Source: Clostridium ganghwense
GTDB taxonomy: Bacteria > Bacillota > Clostridia > Clostridiales > Clostridiaceae
Length of the DNA: 64,000 nucleotides
Assembly (NCBI RefSeq): GCF_026735165.1
Contig: NZ_JAPQES010000001.1
Coordinates: 434,001 to 498,000, forward strand
Direction of reading: 5' to 3'
Shown here: in pieces, positions 34,716-44,979 of the stretch
Layout: each line of letters opens with the position of its first letter
Position numbering within the stretch: position 1 is the first letter of the stretch
Program-made: the position numbers and the translations under genes
Notes under the pieces: generated by a model
Told to the model about the DNA's origin: nothing
The model's input: only the letters and a program-made list of their open reading frames with translations
Databases searched by the model: none

Positions 34716-35957
34716 TTAATAAACTTTCTTTCCTTCTTTAAGACCTTTTATATTATAATCAAGAATAACCGTATCTCCTTCTTTTAAGCCACTTTCTATA
34801 ATTACATCTTTATTATCTTCTACTCCTATCTTTACAGGTTGTATATATGCTTTTGACTCTCTCACTACCCATACTGCTTTTCCATCTTTATAAGGGAATA
34901 TAGAAGATTTAGTTATGAATATGCTATTATCCTTTTTATAAGTAGTAAATTTTATATCAAGATTATATCCTGATCTTACTGTGACATCTTTAAATTCTGG
35001 GTTTATAGTGAGTTTTATTCTTTGCTCCTCTAAACCTAAAGATGAAACTTTATCTACAGCTGTTGATGATATTTTTTCTACACTCCCCTTGAAAACTAAG
35101 TCTTTTTCTCTTGTTTTCAATATACATTCAACATTTGTACCTACATTTATATTGTGTATATCTTTTGTTAATACATAGGTTTCTACTTTATATTTTTCTG
35201 GACTAAATATTTCAACTACTGGTGTTCCTGCTGTTATAACTGTTCCCGTCTTTACATTTACACTTTTAACTATTCCGCTCATAGATGCATATATATTACC
35301 TCTACTCTTTTCATAATTTAATGATTGAATTTGTGCTCTTACAGATTCCTTCATAGCTTCATAATATTCATCGGTACCTTTAGTAGGCTGATTTTGTTCT
35401 TTTAGAACTTCAATATTATTCTGCTGCTGAAGTATCATGTTTTCTATATTTTCTATATTTTGCTGAGCCTTTTCATACTCAATTTCACTCACAATTTCAT
35501 GGTCATAAAGTTCCTTTACTCTTTCTAATTCTTTATTTGCATCCTCAAGTTGTCTCTTAAGATTTTCTATTTGAAGATTAAATCCTTCTATCTGAGCCTC
35601 ATAAGGCTTTATATCAGTTTGAAGCTTTTGCGCATCTAAACTTTTTATTTGAGCTTGAAGCTGTCTTATTTGATAATCCAATCCCTTAGTATCAATCTTA
35701 CCTATTAAGCTTCCTTTTTTTATTTTATCTCCTTCTTTAACATTAACTAAAATAATTTTACCATTTGTTAAAGCATATACTGTATTTGTTTGATCTGCTG
35801 TAACTTCTCCGCTCTCTTTAAAAGACTGTGAATAATTTCTTTTCTTCACTGTATAGGTATTTACTTTTATTCCTTTAGAGTAATTGTAGATAAATCCTGC
35901 AGCAAGCCCCATAATAACCAAAATCCAAAATGCTATCTTTACTCCTTTTTTCAACAC
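34716..35957 (-). CDS. HlyD/RND-type efflux adaptor protein
   Basis: 413 aa. One N-terminal membrane helix (KIAFWILVIMGLAAGFIYNY), then a lipoyl-like half (KIILVNVKEGDKIKKGSLIGKIDT), a long coiled coil of Gln/Glu/Leu repeats (about 90-200), the second lipoyl half (GTVITAGTPVVEIFS) and beta-barrel domains ending EGDTVILD. This is the membrane-fusion protein of MacAB-like ABC exporters in Gram-positive bacteria. It is the last gene of a three-gene operon with the permease and ATPase. It starts at TTG or the preceding GTG, behind AAGGAGGG. It probably exports a peptide or lipid-like compound. Confidence 0.85.
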   Translation of the reverse strand: MLKKGVKIAFWILVIMGLAAGFIYNYSKGIKVNTYTVKKRNYSQSFKESGEVTADQTNTVYALTNGKIILVNVKEGDKIKKGSLIGKIDTKGLDYQIRQLQAQIKSLDAQKLQTDIKPYEAQIEGFNLQIENLKRQLEDANKELERVKELYDHEIVSEIEYEKAQQNIENIENMILQQQNNIEVLKEQNQPTKGTDEYYEAMKESVRAQIQSLNYEKSRGNIYASMSGIVKSVNVKTGTVITAGTPVVEIFSPEKYKVETYVLTKDIHNINVGTNVECILKTREKDLVFKGSVEKISSTAVDKVSSLGLEEQRIKLTINPEFKDVTVRSGYNLDIKFTTYKKDNSIFITKSSIFPYKDGKAVWVVRESKAYIQPVKIGVEDNKDVIIESGLKEGDTVILDYNIKGLKEGKKVY

Positions 35958-35968
35958 TTATCCCTCCT

Positions 35969-38329
35969 TTATTCTCTTTCCTTTAATACATCAACAAGAT
36001 TTAGTTTATTTATTTTTCTGTTTAAAGCAGCTTTTGCTATAAATAATGATATTACTGTTCCTATAATCCCTGCAGCTATGGCCTCAAATTTTATTATAGA
36101 GGGCATTGTGTATAAATCATTACTAAAGGACTTTGCTAATGCACTCATCATACCTTTTGTAACGGGAATTCCTAATAGAACTGAAAATATACTTATAAAA
36201 AATTGTTCTACAGACAATACTTCTAAAACTTCTTTTTCAGTAAATCCAAGAACTCTTAGAGATGCTAGTTCTCTTTCTCTTTCTGAAAAGGATATGACAC
36301 TTGAAGTGTATATTATTATAAAGCCTATTATTATAGAAAATATCAAAAAACTCCATATCATAGCTTTTGACGACTGCATTAGTTCATTTATTTTCTTTAC
36401 TAACTCTGCTTTTACTTCTATTCCTGTTATCACAGAAGATTTATTGTAATGTTCCTTAAAATTTTTAATATCTCCATCTTCTATCTTTAACATCATAGAT
36501 GTTGCCATTTCTTCATTTCCTATGAGTTCTGAAAGAGCATCTATATTCATATAACCACTCATTCCTAGATACTGCGGAACTATCTTAGCTACATAAATTT
36601 TTTTCTTCTCATCTCCCAATAAAGGACTTTCAAATTGAAGAACTGTCCCTACTTTTGCATCTAAAAGTTCTGCTGCTCTTTCCGATAAAACTACTCCTGA
36701 ATCTGGTAATTTTATTTTATTGTTATTCTTATCTAAAATATTATAAAGCTGACTTCCTTTTGTAAGTCCTATTATAGGTACATCTTTCTCATGCCACTGA
36801 TTTGTAAGCTTTGATGGTATCTTAAGCATAGGTTCTACCAATTTCACTTCTTTTCTGTGTTGAATATCTCTTAGCGCACTATCACTACTTATTGGTGTTT
36901 CAAAACTCAATTTACAATCATAAATTTGGACTTTCTCGTATTGGTCATTAAACATTACATCAAATAAGCTAAAAGCATTAAAATAAGTACACATAAGACT
37001 AAAAGCAAACATTACTCCTACTAGTGTAAATAGACTTCTACCTTTATTTCTAAATATATTTCTTACTGCCATTTTACCTTGTCCATTTAAGCTGTTCCAA
37101 AAGAGTTTTATTCTTTCAGCAATAGTTTTATTTGCTTCCTTAGGTGTCTCAGCTCTCATAGCTTCTGCTGGATGAAGTTTTAACACTTTTTTACTTCCTT
37201 GAAAACCTGCTATAAGACTTGTTACTAATGCTATTATTATTCCAAGAAGCATATAGTAAAATGAAAAGGAACTAGTAAGGTTGGGTATACTGAAATAAGC
37301 TTTATACATTTCTGTCATGGGCTGAGCTAAAACTATTCCTGAAATTCCACCTAAAGCTCCTCCTATTATTCCTACAAAAACAGCATAAGACATATAATGA
37401 TATAATACTTCTCCACTGCTGTAACCAAAAGATTTTAGTATTCCTATTTGTCCCCTTTGCTGTTCTATAGTTCTTTTAAGCATTATATATAAAATAAATC
37501 CAGCAATTCCAAGAAACATAATTGGAAGAGATTTAGCCATACCTTCAAGCCCGGAAAGTTCTTGTGTAAGCATCAAATTACTTGGTTGGTCTTTTCTTGG
37601 ATACATTGCCATAAGAGAATACTTTTCAAGCTGTGCCTTAATGTCATCTTCTACATTTTCATATTCAACATCATCTTCTAAAGTAAAAGATATATCATTT
37701 ACACTATTTTTTTCTTTTAAATAAGACTGTATCACATCATAAGGAATATAAGCTATACCAAAAGCTTCTGGGTTTGGAAATAAATCTTGTCCACTTTTCA
37801 TGGCATAAACAAAATCTGGACTCATTTCCGTTCCACTTATGGTAAATTCTATTTTCTTCCCTTCTATAATTAGGTTTATTTTATCTCCAATTTTTAAATT
37901 ATTTGCTTTTAAAAAATTAGTGTCTACTAAAATATTATTTGAATTATTTTTTAAATTGTTTCCCTCCATTAATATAGGAGAATTAAGATGAAAATCCTTA
38001 CTCAAATCTATTGATATCAATCTCAAATATATATTTTTATTACTGTCCTCCGTATAAACTCTTACATCTTTTATAACTCTTCCTTCTATTTGTTTTATGC
38101 CATTTATTTTTGATAAGTCGTCTACTTGAGAATACGGTAGGTTCTTAACAGATATAAATCCATGTGCAAAATTAGCATTCTTATAAAATCTTTCTTTAGC
38201 AGTATTAAGATTATTACTTACCATAGACATACACGTAAATACCAAAAGTCCTGTCATAACAACTATTATGCAAGCTATATAAGAAGCCTTATTCTCTTTA
38301 ATATCTCTTAACATTTTTAAAAACAGCAT
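35969..38329 (-). CDS. ABC transporter permease, FtsX/MacB type
   Basis: About 786 aa with four membrane segments in each of two FtsX repeats plus large extracellular MacB-like domains: the N-terminal helix, a domain of about 230 residues, three helices, a second helix and domain, and the last three helices. GILKSFGYSSGEV and LASLRVLGFTEKEV are the paired coupling-helix motifs of this family. The ATG start overlaps the ATPase stop as TAATG; an upstream TTG is an alternative. It works with the ATPase at 38329-39033 and the HlyD adaptor. Confidence 0.88.
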   Translation of the reverse strand: MLFLKMLRDIKENKASYIACIIVVMTGLLVFTCMSMVSNNLNTAKERFYKNANFAHGFISVKNLPYSQVDDLSKINGIKQIEGRVIKDVRVYTEDSNKNIYLRLISIDLSKDFHLNSPILMEGNNLKNNSNNILVDTNFLKANNLKIGDKINLIIEGKKIEFTISGTEMSPDFVYAMKSGQDLFPNPEAFGIAYIPYDVIQSYLKEKNSVNDISFTLEDDVEYENVEDDIKAQLEKYSLMAMYPRKDQPSNLMLTQELSGLEGMAKSLPIMFLGIAGFILYIMLKRTIEQQRGQIGILKSFGYSSGEVLYHYMSYAVFVGIIGGALGGISGIVLAQPMTEMYKAYFSIPNLTSSFSFYYMLLGIIIALVTSLIAGFQGSKKVLKLHPAEAMRAETPKEANKTIAERIKLFWNSLNGQGKMAVRNIFRNKGRSLFTLVGVMFAFSLMCTYFNAFSLFDVMFNDQYEKVQIYDCKLSFETPISSDSALRDIQHRKEVKLVEPMLKIPSKLTNQWHEKDVPIIGLTKGSQLYNILDKNNNKIKLPDSGVVLSERAAELLDAKVGTVLQFESPLLGDEKKKIYVAKIVPQYLGMSGYMNIDALSELIGNEEMATSMMLKIEDGDIKNFKEHYNKSSVITGIEVKAELVKKINELMQSSKAMIWSFLIFSIIIGFIIIYTSSVISFSERERELASLRVLGFTEKEVLEVLSVEQFFISIFSVLLGIPVTKGMMSALAKSFSNDLYTMPSIIKFEAIAAGIIGTVISLFIAKAALNRKINKLNLVDVLKERE

Positions 38330-39033
38330 TACCAATTTACCTCCTCAGGAGAAAGAGGATTTTCATTTACTTTAACATCTACTAATTTGCCATCTTTAAT
38401 ATAGAATACCCTATCGGCAATTTTTGATATATCGGAATTATGAGTTATTATTATTACTGTTTTATTGTATTTTTGGTTAAAGTCTCTTAAAAGTTTAAGT
38501 ACTAACATTCCAGTTTTCCCATCTAAAGCTCCTGTGGGCTCATCACATAGAAGTATATCGGGATTTTTAGCAAGAGCTCTTGCAATAGCTACTCTCTGCT
38601 GCTGACCTCCTGACATCTGAGCTGGAAAGTGGTCTGCTCTATCATCAAGTCCTACATCTTTTAGTACCTGTCTTGGGTCCAGCGGCTCCTTTGATATTTC
38701 AGCAGCTAATCGTACATTTTCTTCAGCATTAAGGTTAGGCATAAGATTATAAAACTGAAATATAAAACCTACTGCTTCTCTTCTATACTTAGTTAATCCT
38801 CGTTCATTTATTTTATGAAGCTGTCTATCTTTATAATAAAGCTCTCCTGAGGATATTTTGTCCATTCCACCTATCATATTTAACAAAGTACTTTTACCAG
38901 AACCACTTGGTCCTAGAACTACTACAAACTCGCCTTTGTAGATTTCAAAATCCACTCCATCTAATGCTCTTACCTCTACCTCCCCCATCTTATAAATTTT
39001 TCTTACATCTTTTCCGCTTAATATTACCTCCAA
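38329..39033 (-). CDS. ABC transporter ATPase, LolD/MacB type
   Basis: About 234 aa. All ABC motifs are present: Walker A LGPSGSGKST, Q-loop, signature MSGGQQQRVAIARAL, Walker B ILLCDEPTGALD, and the H-loop. I place the start at the TTG at 39031-39033, because GAGAGGTGA lies 5 bases before it and inside any longer version. It is the first gene of the efflux operon with the promoter block at 39073. ECF-sigma-controlled MacB-like exporters commonly remove antimicrobial peptides; this is an inference from family and context. Confidence 0.9.
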   Translation of the reverse strand: MEVILSGKDVRKIYKMGEVEVRALDGVDFEIYKGEFVVVLGPSGSGKSTLLNMIGGMDKISSGELYYKDRQLHKINERGLTKYRREAVGFIFQFYNLMPNLNAEENVRLAAEISKEPLDPRQVLKDVGLDDRADHFPAQMSGGQQQRVAIARALAKNPDILLCDEPTGALDGKTGMLVLKLLRDFNQKYNKTVIIITHNSDISKIADRVFYIKDGKLVDVKVNENPLSPEEVNW

Positions 39034-39072
39034 AATATCACCTCTCAAATCTAAATAAACTTTCCACCTGTA

Positions 39073-39116
39073 CTTTCTATATATAAGAATATTATATCTA
39101 TAAAAAAGTTTATATT
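39073..39116 (-). promoter_or_regulatory. Candidate ECF-sigma promoter of the ABC efflux operon
   Basis: Differs from the block before the sigma gene (34577-34620) at only three of 44 positions. It lies about 40 bases before the ATPase start. It is the best evidence that the two operons form one regulon. Confidence 0.72.
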
Positions 39117-39262
39117 GAAATAAAAGTTTTAAGCTAAATTATAACATTACAAAATTGTAAGTTTAGACCCCTTAATTGTAATGTAATTCAATGGCTTGTG
39201 TTTTGATTTAAATATAGAATAAAGTTAAAGATAAATAAAATTTTAAAAGAGGTGAACACAGG

Positions 39263-39961
39263 ATGAAAAAAACAATAACTTTTTTATTAATATCAATAAC
39301 TCTTCTTATTGTGACAAACTGTTTTGCTTATCAAGTTAATAGTAATAATAAATATTTTATAGATAAAGACTTACTAAAACAGATTTCAGCTAATATACCT
39401 AACTACACAAAAATAGATAACATTCCTCGAGACTTAAAAAATGCTGTAGTAGCTGTTGAAGATAAAAGATTTTTCAATCATCCTGGCTTTGATATAATAG
39501 CCATCGGTAGATCTATAATTATAGACATAAAAGAAGGTAAATTTAAAGCAGGTGGAAGTACAATCACTCAACAATTAGCCAAAAATCTATTTTTATCAAA
39601 TGAAAAGAAACTTAATAGAAAAATAAAAGAATTAATTTTAGCAATTAAGTTGGAGCAGAAATATTCAAAAGAAGAGATTTTAGAAATGTATTTAAATGTT
39701 ATTTATTATGGTTCAGGTGCTTATGGAATTCAAAATGCAAGCCAAGAATATTTTGATAAAAACGTTTGGGAACTTTCACTAGAAGAATGTGCAATGTTAG
39801 CTGGATTACCTCAAGCTCCTAGTGCATATAATCCAAAGAAACATTTTGAAAGAGCTAAGAAAAGACAAAAAGTAGTTCTTTCTAGAATGGCTAAAAATGG
39901 ATTTATAAATGAAGAAATAGAAGAAAAAACTCAAAAACAAGTGATACTACTAGCTCAATAA
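39263..39961 (+). CDS. Monofunctional peptidoglycan glycosyltransferase (GT51)
   Basis: 232 aa: a signal-anchor helix, then a complete GT51 domain without a transpeptidase. The family motifs are visible: VAVEDKRFFNHPG (catalytic Glu near 66), GGSTITQQLAKNLF, a second KIKELILAIKLEQKYSKEEILEMYLN, and YYGSGAYGIQNAS. It polymerises lipid II into glycan strands on the outside of the membrane. Length is normal for MtgA-type enzymes. The start follows AGAGGTG. The gene stands alone, divergent from the efflux operon, and ends before a palindromic terminator. Confidence 0.92.
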   Translation: MKKTITFLLISITLLIVTNCFAYQVNSNNKYFIDKDLLKQISANIPNYTKIDNIPRDLKNAVVAVEDKRFFNHPGFDIIAIGRSIIIDIKEGKFKAGGSTITQQLAKNLFLSNEKKLNRKIKELILAIKLEQKYSKEEILEMYLNVIYYGSGAYGIQNASQEYFDKNVWELSLEECAMLAGLPQAPSAYNPKKHFERAKKRQKVVLSRMAKNGFINEEIEEKTQKQVILLAQ

Positions 39962-39964
39962 TAA

Positions 39965-40015
39965 CAAAACCCATCTTAAGAATTTTCATTCCAAAATTCT
40001 TAAGATGGGTTATTT
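39965..40015. repeat. Palindromic terminator-like repeat (copy 6)
   Basis: Arms AACCCATCTTAAGAATTTT and AAAATTCTTAAGATGGGTT with loop CATTCC, between convergent genes. The outer stem has changed on both arms together (CCATC/GATGG), which is compensatory and supports pairing in RNA. Confidence 0.82.
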
Positions 40016-40030
40016 TGATTAATTTATATA

Positions 40031-41659
40031 TTACTTACTTCCCTTAATATTTATATTATTAAATTCAAGTACATCTATACTGCTGCTTTCTGTTTCGTTA
40101 TATGAGAATGAAACATTATCTCCCTCTCTTGTTAAAGGCAGTTGTGATGAAATAGCTGCAGATGCTGTAAATATAGTATCAGGTTTTTCTTTTATTATAA
40201 AATTATAATAAGTCGTGCCTTCTATATTGAATGATCCTATTCTCATTATTGTTCCCTGCAGTTTTTTCTGTTCTCCTGTAAACTTTAATGTTATATTACC
40301 TTTATTTTTCAAGGTCTTAACATAATTTGATTTTGCATCTTTTATTGTTTCTCCAACTCCAACTATGCTGTAATCTTCCACGCTGACCATTGCATACTGC
40401 TTAATTAATCCCTTTTTGTCCTTTAAACTCATGAAATAAGTAGGGATATTTTCAACATTTATTAATATAGGGAAGGTAGCCTTATATTGAAGATTCTGTA
40501 CTTTACCTTCTGCTGACTGCATTCCTGCTATTTCTGTAGAACCTGAAACTTTGTAAAAAGTTGAATTCATTGTTTTTGTATTTGTAAGAATAAATCCTAC
40601 TATAGCTTCATCTGATCCAACAGATGTTATTCCTGTATAGTAATAACATTCTCCGTTATTGTATACCATGTTCATTCCTTTTGTTGAAGTAAGCATGTCC
40701 TTTTTACTGAAATTGAAGAATCCATGAACAAGTTCTCCCCACCAGTCAATTCTATCTCTTATAACAAAATCTGGTGCTACTCTATCTACCCAAGAAGGTA
40801 TATTATTTGTATCATATTCTTTAATTTCTCCACTTTGAGCATCAACAACTATAACTCCAAGTATCTTTTCTCCTGAAAAACCTATTGAATTTATATACTT
40901 TGTAATAACCCAATAAGGTTTACCAGTATCATCTAATTCAAAACTAAAATCCGTAAGTCCTGCTGTTCTTTCTGCCTTCATATATACATGTCTTTTTAAA
41001 TCTGTACTAAAATAGGCATTTGGCTGATACTTTATTTTGAGTGGCTTACCATTTAATTTATCTACTAATTTTACATCCTTAGTATTAGTAGCATTTACCA
41101 TAATATATCCTGTTGTTCCTTCTTTATTATTCATCCATTTAAAAAATCCACTGTGAAGTAGAGGAGATACCCAATAAAGTTGTCCATTTACATTTTGCTT
41201 AGTAAACTCTCCCAAAGTAACCTGACTTCCAAGCCCTACGTACGTTCCTAACTTCTTATCTCCTAAATTTTCTGCAAGCTTTTTGTCAACTATAGGAAGC
41301 TGTGTTAAATCAACTGTGTGTATATCATTTGTAAATTCTTTTTGTTCAACATTTCCTATTAAATTTCTATATTCATCAGCTCTAAACATAGATGAATTTA
41401 TTACTCCATATGCAATAATAGCAAGTACTAATACTCCTGCAATTATAAAACCTGTTTTTGATTTTTTACCTTCCGTTTTACTTTGTGAAATTAGTGATAG
41501 TACATTTAAAACTACACAATTAATTACTACAAATAATGTTACAGTAAGTGATGTTCCTAAGAATTTAAAATTCAAAGGTAACAATAAAAAGTAGTTAAGA
41601 ACTACTAATAATACTGCTGAAACTAATACTACTATTATTCCTTTCTTATTCTTTTTCAT
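40031..41659 (-). CDS. Uncharacterised multi-helix membrane protein
   Basis: About 542 aa. The ATG at 41657-41659 is preferred because GGGGGTAT precedes it by a few bases; the longer frame starts without a ribosome site. Three hydrophobic segments lie in the first 100 residues (IIVVLVSAVLLVVLN, LGTSLTVTLFVVIN, GFIIAGVLVLAIIAYG), and a 440-residue region, probably extracellular, follows. It contains strand-rich repeats such as VSPLLHSGFFKWMNNKEGTTGYIMV. I do not recognise the family. It is a single gene upstream of a palindromic terminator. Confidence 0.62.
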   Translation of the reverse strand: MKKNKKGIIVVLVSAVLLVVLNYFLLLPLNFKFLGTSLTVTLFVVINCVVLNVLSLISQSKTEGKKSKTGFIIAGVLVLAIIAYGVINSSMFRADEYRNLIGNVEQKEFTNDIHTVDLTQLPIVDKKLAENLGDKKLGTYVGLGSQVTLGEFTKQNVNGQLYWVSPLLHSGFFKWMNNKEGTTGYIMVNATNTKDVKLVDKLNGKPLKIKYQPNAYFSTDLKRHVYMKAERTAGLTDFSFELDDTGKPYWVITKYINSIGFSGEKILGVIVVDAQSGEIKEYDTNNIPSWVDRVAPDFVIRDRIDWWGELVHGFFNFSKKDMLTSTKGMNMVYNNGECYYYTGITSVGSDEAIVGFILTNTKTMNSTFYKVSGSTEIAGMQSAEGKVQNLQYKATFPILINVENIPTYFMSLKDKKGLIKQYAMVSVEDYSIVGVGETIKDAKSNYVKTLKNKGNITLKFTGEQKKLQGTIMRIGSFNIEGTTYYNFIIKEKPDTIFTASAAISSQLPLTREGDNVSFSYNETESSSIDVLEFNNINIKGSK

Positions 41660-41775
41660 TTGTATACCCCCAATAATGTTAAGCGCAACTCTAAACATTG
41701 TAATTTCTATTGTTTAAAGAGTTATTTTATACTACATATTATATTCCTTTAATTTTTAAATGTCAATATAAAAAA

Positions 41776-43707
41776 TTAGGGAGCGGTTCTTATTTTTTCA
41801 TTTTCACTCAAAACATATAATTCCTCAAAAGCTTCCTCTGATAGAGGTTTGCTAAAATAATATCCTTGGATTTTATCACAATTTTGTTTCATCAAAATAT
41901 CATATTGTTCTTTAATTTCAACCCCTTCAGCTACAACTTTAACGTTTATTTTTTGAGCCAATGATATAATTGTATGAATTATATATTGTTTTTTTGAATT
42001 TTTTACAATATCATCAACAAAACATTTATCAATTTTCAATATATCTATAGGTAAATCCATAATATAACTCAAGGAAGAATATCCTTTTCCAAAATCATCT
42101 AATGCAATTTTAACTCCTAGTTTTCGTAATTTCTCTAATTTTCTTATGTTACATTCTAAAGATTTTATAAGTATATTCTCCGTAATTTCAAGTATAAGAT
42201 ATTGGGGATCTACCCCTGTTTCCTCTATTATTTTTTTAACAATATCAACAAAATCTTTCTGATTTAATTGAATTACAGATACATTTACTGAAATAGATAG
42301 TTTGGAGCTTCTTGAAGTATTCCATTGCTTACTTTTATTACAAGCAGTCCTCAATACAAACTCACTTATTGGTAATATAAGACCATTTTCTTCTGCTAAT
42401 GGAATAAATTCATTAGGTGAAATTATTCCTTCTTCTGGGTTTATCCATCTTACTAAGGCCTCTATCCCACTAATATTGGCTGTTCTCGTATTTATTTGTG
42501 GTTGATAGTAAACGCTAAAGGAATTATTTTCAACAGCTTCCTTTAATTTTTTTTGTATATGCATCTTACGCTTTAGTTCTTCATTCATATAGCTCTTAAA
42601 AAATTTATATTGATTTTTTCCATTACTTTTAGCTTTGTACATTGCTATATCTGCCTTTTTTAAAAGTTCATCTGAGCTGCAAGCATCATCAGGATATATA
42701 ATAATGCCTATACTTGCAGTAACGTCAAACGCATAATCATCAACAACCACTGGATTTTTGAATTTCTCTAATATTTTATTTACAAGTTCTCTTACTTCAT
42801 CAATACCTTTAATATTCTTTTGTAATATATTAAATTCATCTCCACCAAATCTTGATATAATATCATCTTTGTTAACACATCGCTTCAATTCTTTACTAAT
42901 ACTTTTCAAAAATTCATCTCCATAGGCATGTCCTAATGTATCATTAACAAGTTTGAAATTATCAAAATCAATACAAAATAGTGCACATTTTCTATTGTAT
43001 TTTCTAGCTTTCTTCAATTCTTCATTCAGTTTGTTTACAAATGTTTTTTTATTAAAAAATCCTGTTAAAGAATCATGATAAGCATAATATTTTAATTCAC
43101 TTTTCACTTTCTCGTAATGACATAAAATCACGCCTATCCCTATTACCAAAATTGAAATTATAGAAACAAAAGTCCATATATCCCATATAGTATCGGATTG
43201 TTTTACCATTGAAATTGCATGAGATAAACTCCCCACAAATATATATATATTTCCAATAGTATATTTTCTCGATTCTTTTAGCTTCCAATTGCAAAAAATA
43301 ATCAATAAACCTGAGCTAACGATACTAGCAAAAATACATGATCCGTATATTTGCTTTTCAAATAAAATCATACCCATTATAAAAAATATTAATATGTTAA
43401 TTATATAAAAAATTAGTATATATTTATGTACATTGGGTAGCTTAGTTTTTATAAAAGTATACATTGCTTTTAATAATAAAAAACAGCATAGATAAGTTAA
43501 TATATCATTTATTAATAACTCTTTTGTATGTATTAATATTGCTTCATTTATAGCATCTATAAGAAAAATACATGAGCAACAATACCATATAAAACTTAAT
43601 TCTAATAAATATTTTAAACCACTATCTTTATATAAATATGTAAATAAATATCCCATAAACATATAACTTACAATACCAAAAATAAGTATTATCATTGTTT
43701 CATTCAT
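41776..43707 (-). CDS. Membrane GGDEF-EAL cyclic di-GMP enzyme
   Basis: 643 aa. Six to seven membrane helices occupy the first 190 residues. GGDEF is intact (RFGGDEFNIL near 286) and so is EAL (GIEALVRW near 416), including the NVS, EITE and DDFGKGYSSL motifs needed for phosphodiesterase activity. Either or both activities on cyclic di-GMP may be functional. The hydrophobic N-terminal part has no named sensor domain that I recognise. The gene stands alone; its upstream gap (43708-44047) holds a palindromic terminator and otherwise only AT-rich sequence. Confidence 0.88.
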   Translation of the reverse strand: MNETMIILIFGIVSYMFMGYLFTYLYKDSGLKYLLELSFIWYCCSCIFLIDAINEAILIHTKELLINDILTYLCCFLLLKAMYTFIKTKLPNVHKYILIFYIINILIFFIMGMILFEKQIYGSCIFASIVSSGLLIIFCNWKLKESRKYTIGNIYIFVGSLSHAISMVKQSDTIWDIWTFVSIISILVIGIGVILCHYEKVKSELKYYAYHDSLTGFFNKKTFVNKLNEELKKARKYNRKCALFCIDFDNFKLVNDTLGHAYGDEFLKSISKELKRCVNKDDIISRFGGDEFNILQKNIKGIDEVRELVNKILEKFKNPVVVDDYAFDVTASIGIIIYPDDACSSDELLKKADIAMYKAKSNGKNQYKFFKSYMNEELKRKMHIQKKLKEAVENNSFSVYYQPQINTRTANISGIEALVRWINPEEGIISPNEFIPLAEENGLILPISEFVLRTACNKSKQWNTSRSSKLSISVNVSVIQLNQKDFVDIVKKIIEETGVDPQYLILEITENILIKSLECNIRKLEKLRKLGVKIALDDFGKGYSSLSYIMDLPIDILKIDKCFVDDIVKNSKKQYIIHTIISLAQKINVKVVAEGVEIKEQYDILMKQNCDKIQGYYFSKPLSEEAFEELYVLSENEKIRTAP

Positions 43708-43919
43708 TAAATTTACCCTTTCTTATTTAGTTTAATATTTATCGCCAATTTAATCCTCTTATTAATTTGCATGAATAAACTATAAAGGTAAAAAGGTAAA
43801 ATAATCAGCAAAATATTCCCTTCATTTTATCATATATCTCTAATATTTCACACATTATATATGTTATAGTTGAAAATGAAAGAAGACAGTCAAGAGTGAA
43901 GGTTAATTATTACTAAAAC

Positions 43920-43970
43920 AAAAAAACTTCTCAAGAACTTTTATTCTAAAATTCTTAAGAAGTTTTATTT
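43920..43970. repeat. Palindromic terminator-like repeat (copy 7)
   Basis: Arms AAAACTTCTCAAGAACTTTT and AAAATTCTTAAGAAGTTTT with loop ATTCT, 78 bases past the iolE stop, so it probably ends the iol operon on the minus strand. Confidence 0.8.
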
Positions 43971-44047
43971 TCTGTTTAGCTATTCAATTTGCATGTTTAC
44001 AAGAAGTAATATCAAATTGTTTTGTATATTTTTCAATATAATTTTTA

Positions 44048-44944
44048 TTATAATTGTGTTTTCGATTTGATATAATTTCTAGCTTTTATAGCATATTCAA
44101 GTGGATTTGCTTTTGCAGGATCTTGTTCTGCTTCAACTAGAAGATATCCTTCATAATTGTTTTCTGCTAATATATTGAATATAGGTTCAAAATCTATATT
44201 TCCATCTCCTGGAACTGTAAATGCACCAGCTTTTACAGCTTGTAAGAAACTCATATTTTCTTCTTTTACCTTTTCAATAACATCTGTTCTTACATCTTTT
44301 AAGTGTACATGTTTGATTCTGTTTACATATTTCTTTAATACTGCTATTGCATCTTCACCTGAAAATACTAAGTGACCAGTATCATATAGCAAGTATACTA
44401 AGTTAGAATCTGTCATTTCCATAAGTTTATCTATTTCTGCTGTTGTTTGTACTCCTGTTCCCATATGGTGGTGATACACAACCTTCATGTCTTTTTCTTG
44501 TGCTAATTCACCTAATTTATTTAATCCTTTAGCTAATTTTTCCCATTGTTCATCAGTAAATATTGGTTTTTCATTGAATATAGGTGTGTCCATCATTCCT
44601 TGAATACTAAGGCCTTGTTCTGATACTACTATTACTTTAGCTCCCATTTCATTTAAGAAATCTCTATGTTCTATAAATGCATTTACTGTTTCTTGTAAAG
44701 GCTTAGTTGTTAAGAAAGCACTAAACCATGCACTTGCTATTTCCATTCCTCTAAGTTCTAAAGCTTTCTTTAAAACTTTAGTATCTCTTGGATATTTATT
44801 ACCAACTTCGCTGCCTGTAAACCCTGCAAGAGCCATCTCACTTACACATTGTTCAAAAGTATTTTCGCTTCCTAATTCAGGCATATCATCGTTAGTCCAA
44901 GCAATTGGAGCTATTCCTAATTTAACAGCATCTTTTTTAAACAT
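44048..44944 (-). CDS. iolE: myo-Inosose-2 dehydratase
   Basis: 298 aa, normal length. It is a TIM-barrel enzyme that dehydrates 2-keto-myo-inositol to trihydroxycyclohexanedione. Family signs are the start ([16 protein letters not shown]), [19 protein letters not shown] and KHVHLKDVR, with metal-binding Glu, Asp, His and Glu residues along the barrel. It is the last gene of the iol operon, 35 bp after iolG. Ribosome site GGGGAGAG. Confidence 0.93.
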   Translation of the reverse strand: MFKKDAVKLGIAPIAWTNDDMPELGSENTFEQCVSEMALAGFTGSEVGNKYPRDTKVLKKALELRGMEIASAWFSAFLTTKPLQETVNAFIEHRDFLNEMGAKVIVVSEQGLSIQGMMDTPIFNEKPIFTDEQWEKLAKGLNKLGELAQEKDMKVVYHHHMGTGVQTTAEIDKLMEMTDSNLVYLLYDTGHLVFSGEDAIAVLKKYVNRIKHVHLKDVRTDVIEKVKEENMSFLQAVKAGAFTVPGDGNIDFEPIFNILAENNYEGYLLVEAEQDPAKANPLEYAIKARNYIKSKTQL

Positions 44945-44979
44945 TTTATATCTCTCCCCTTATATTCTTAGATTTTATT

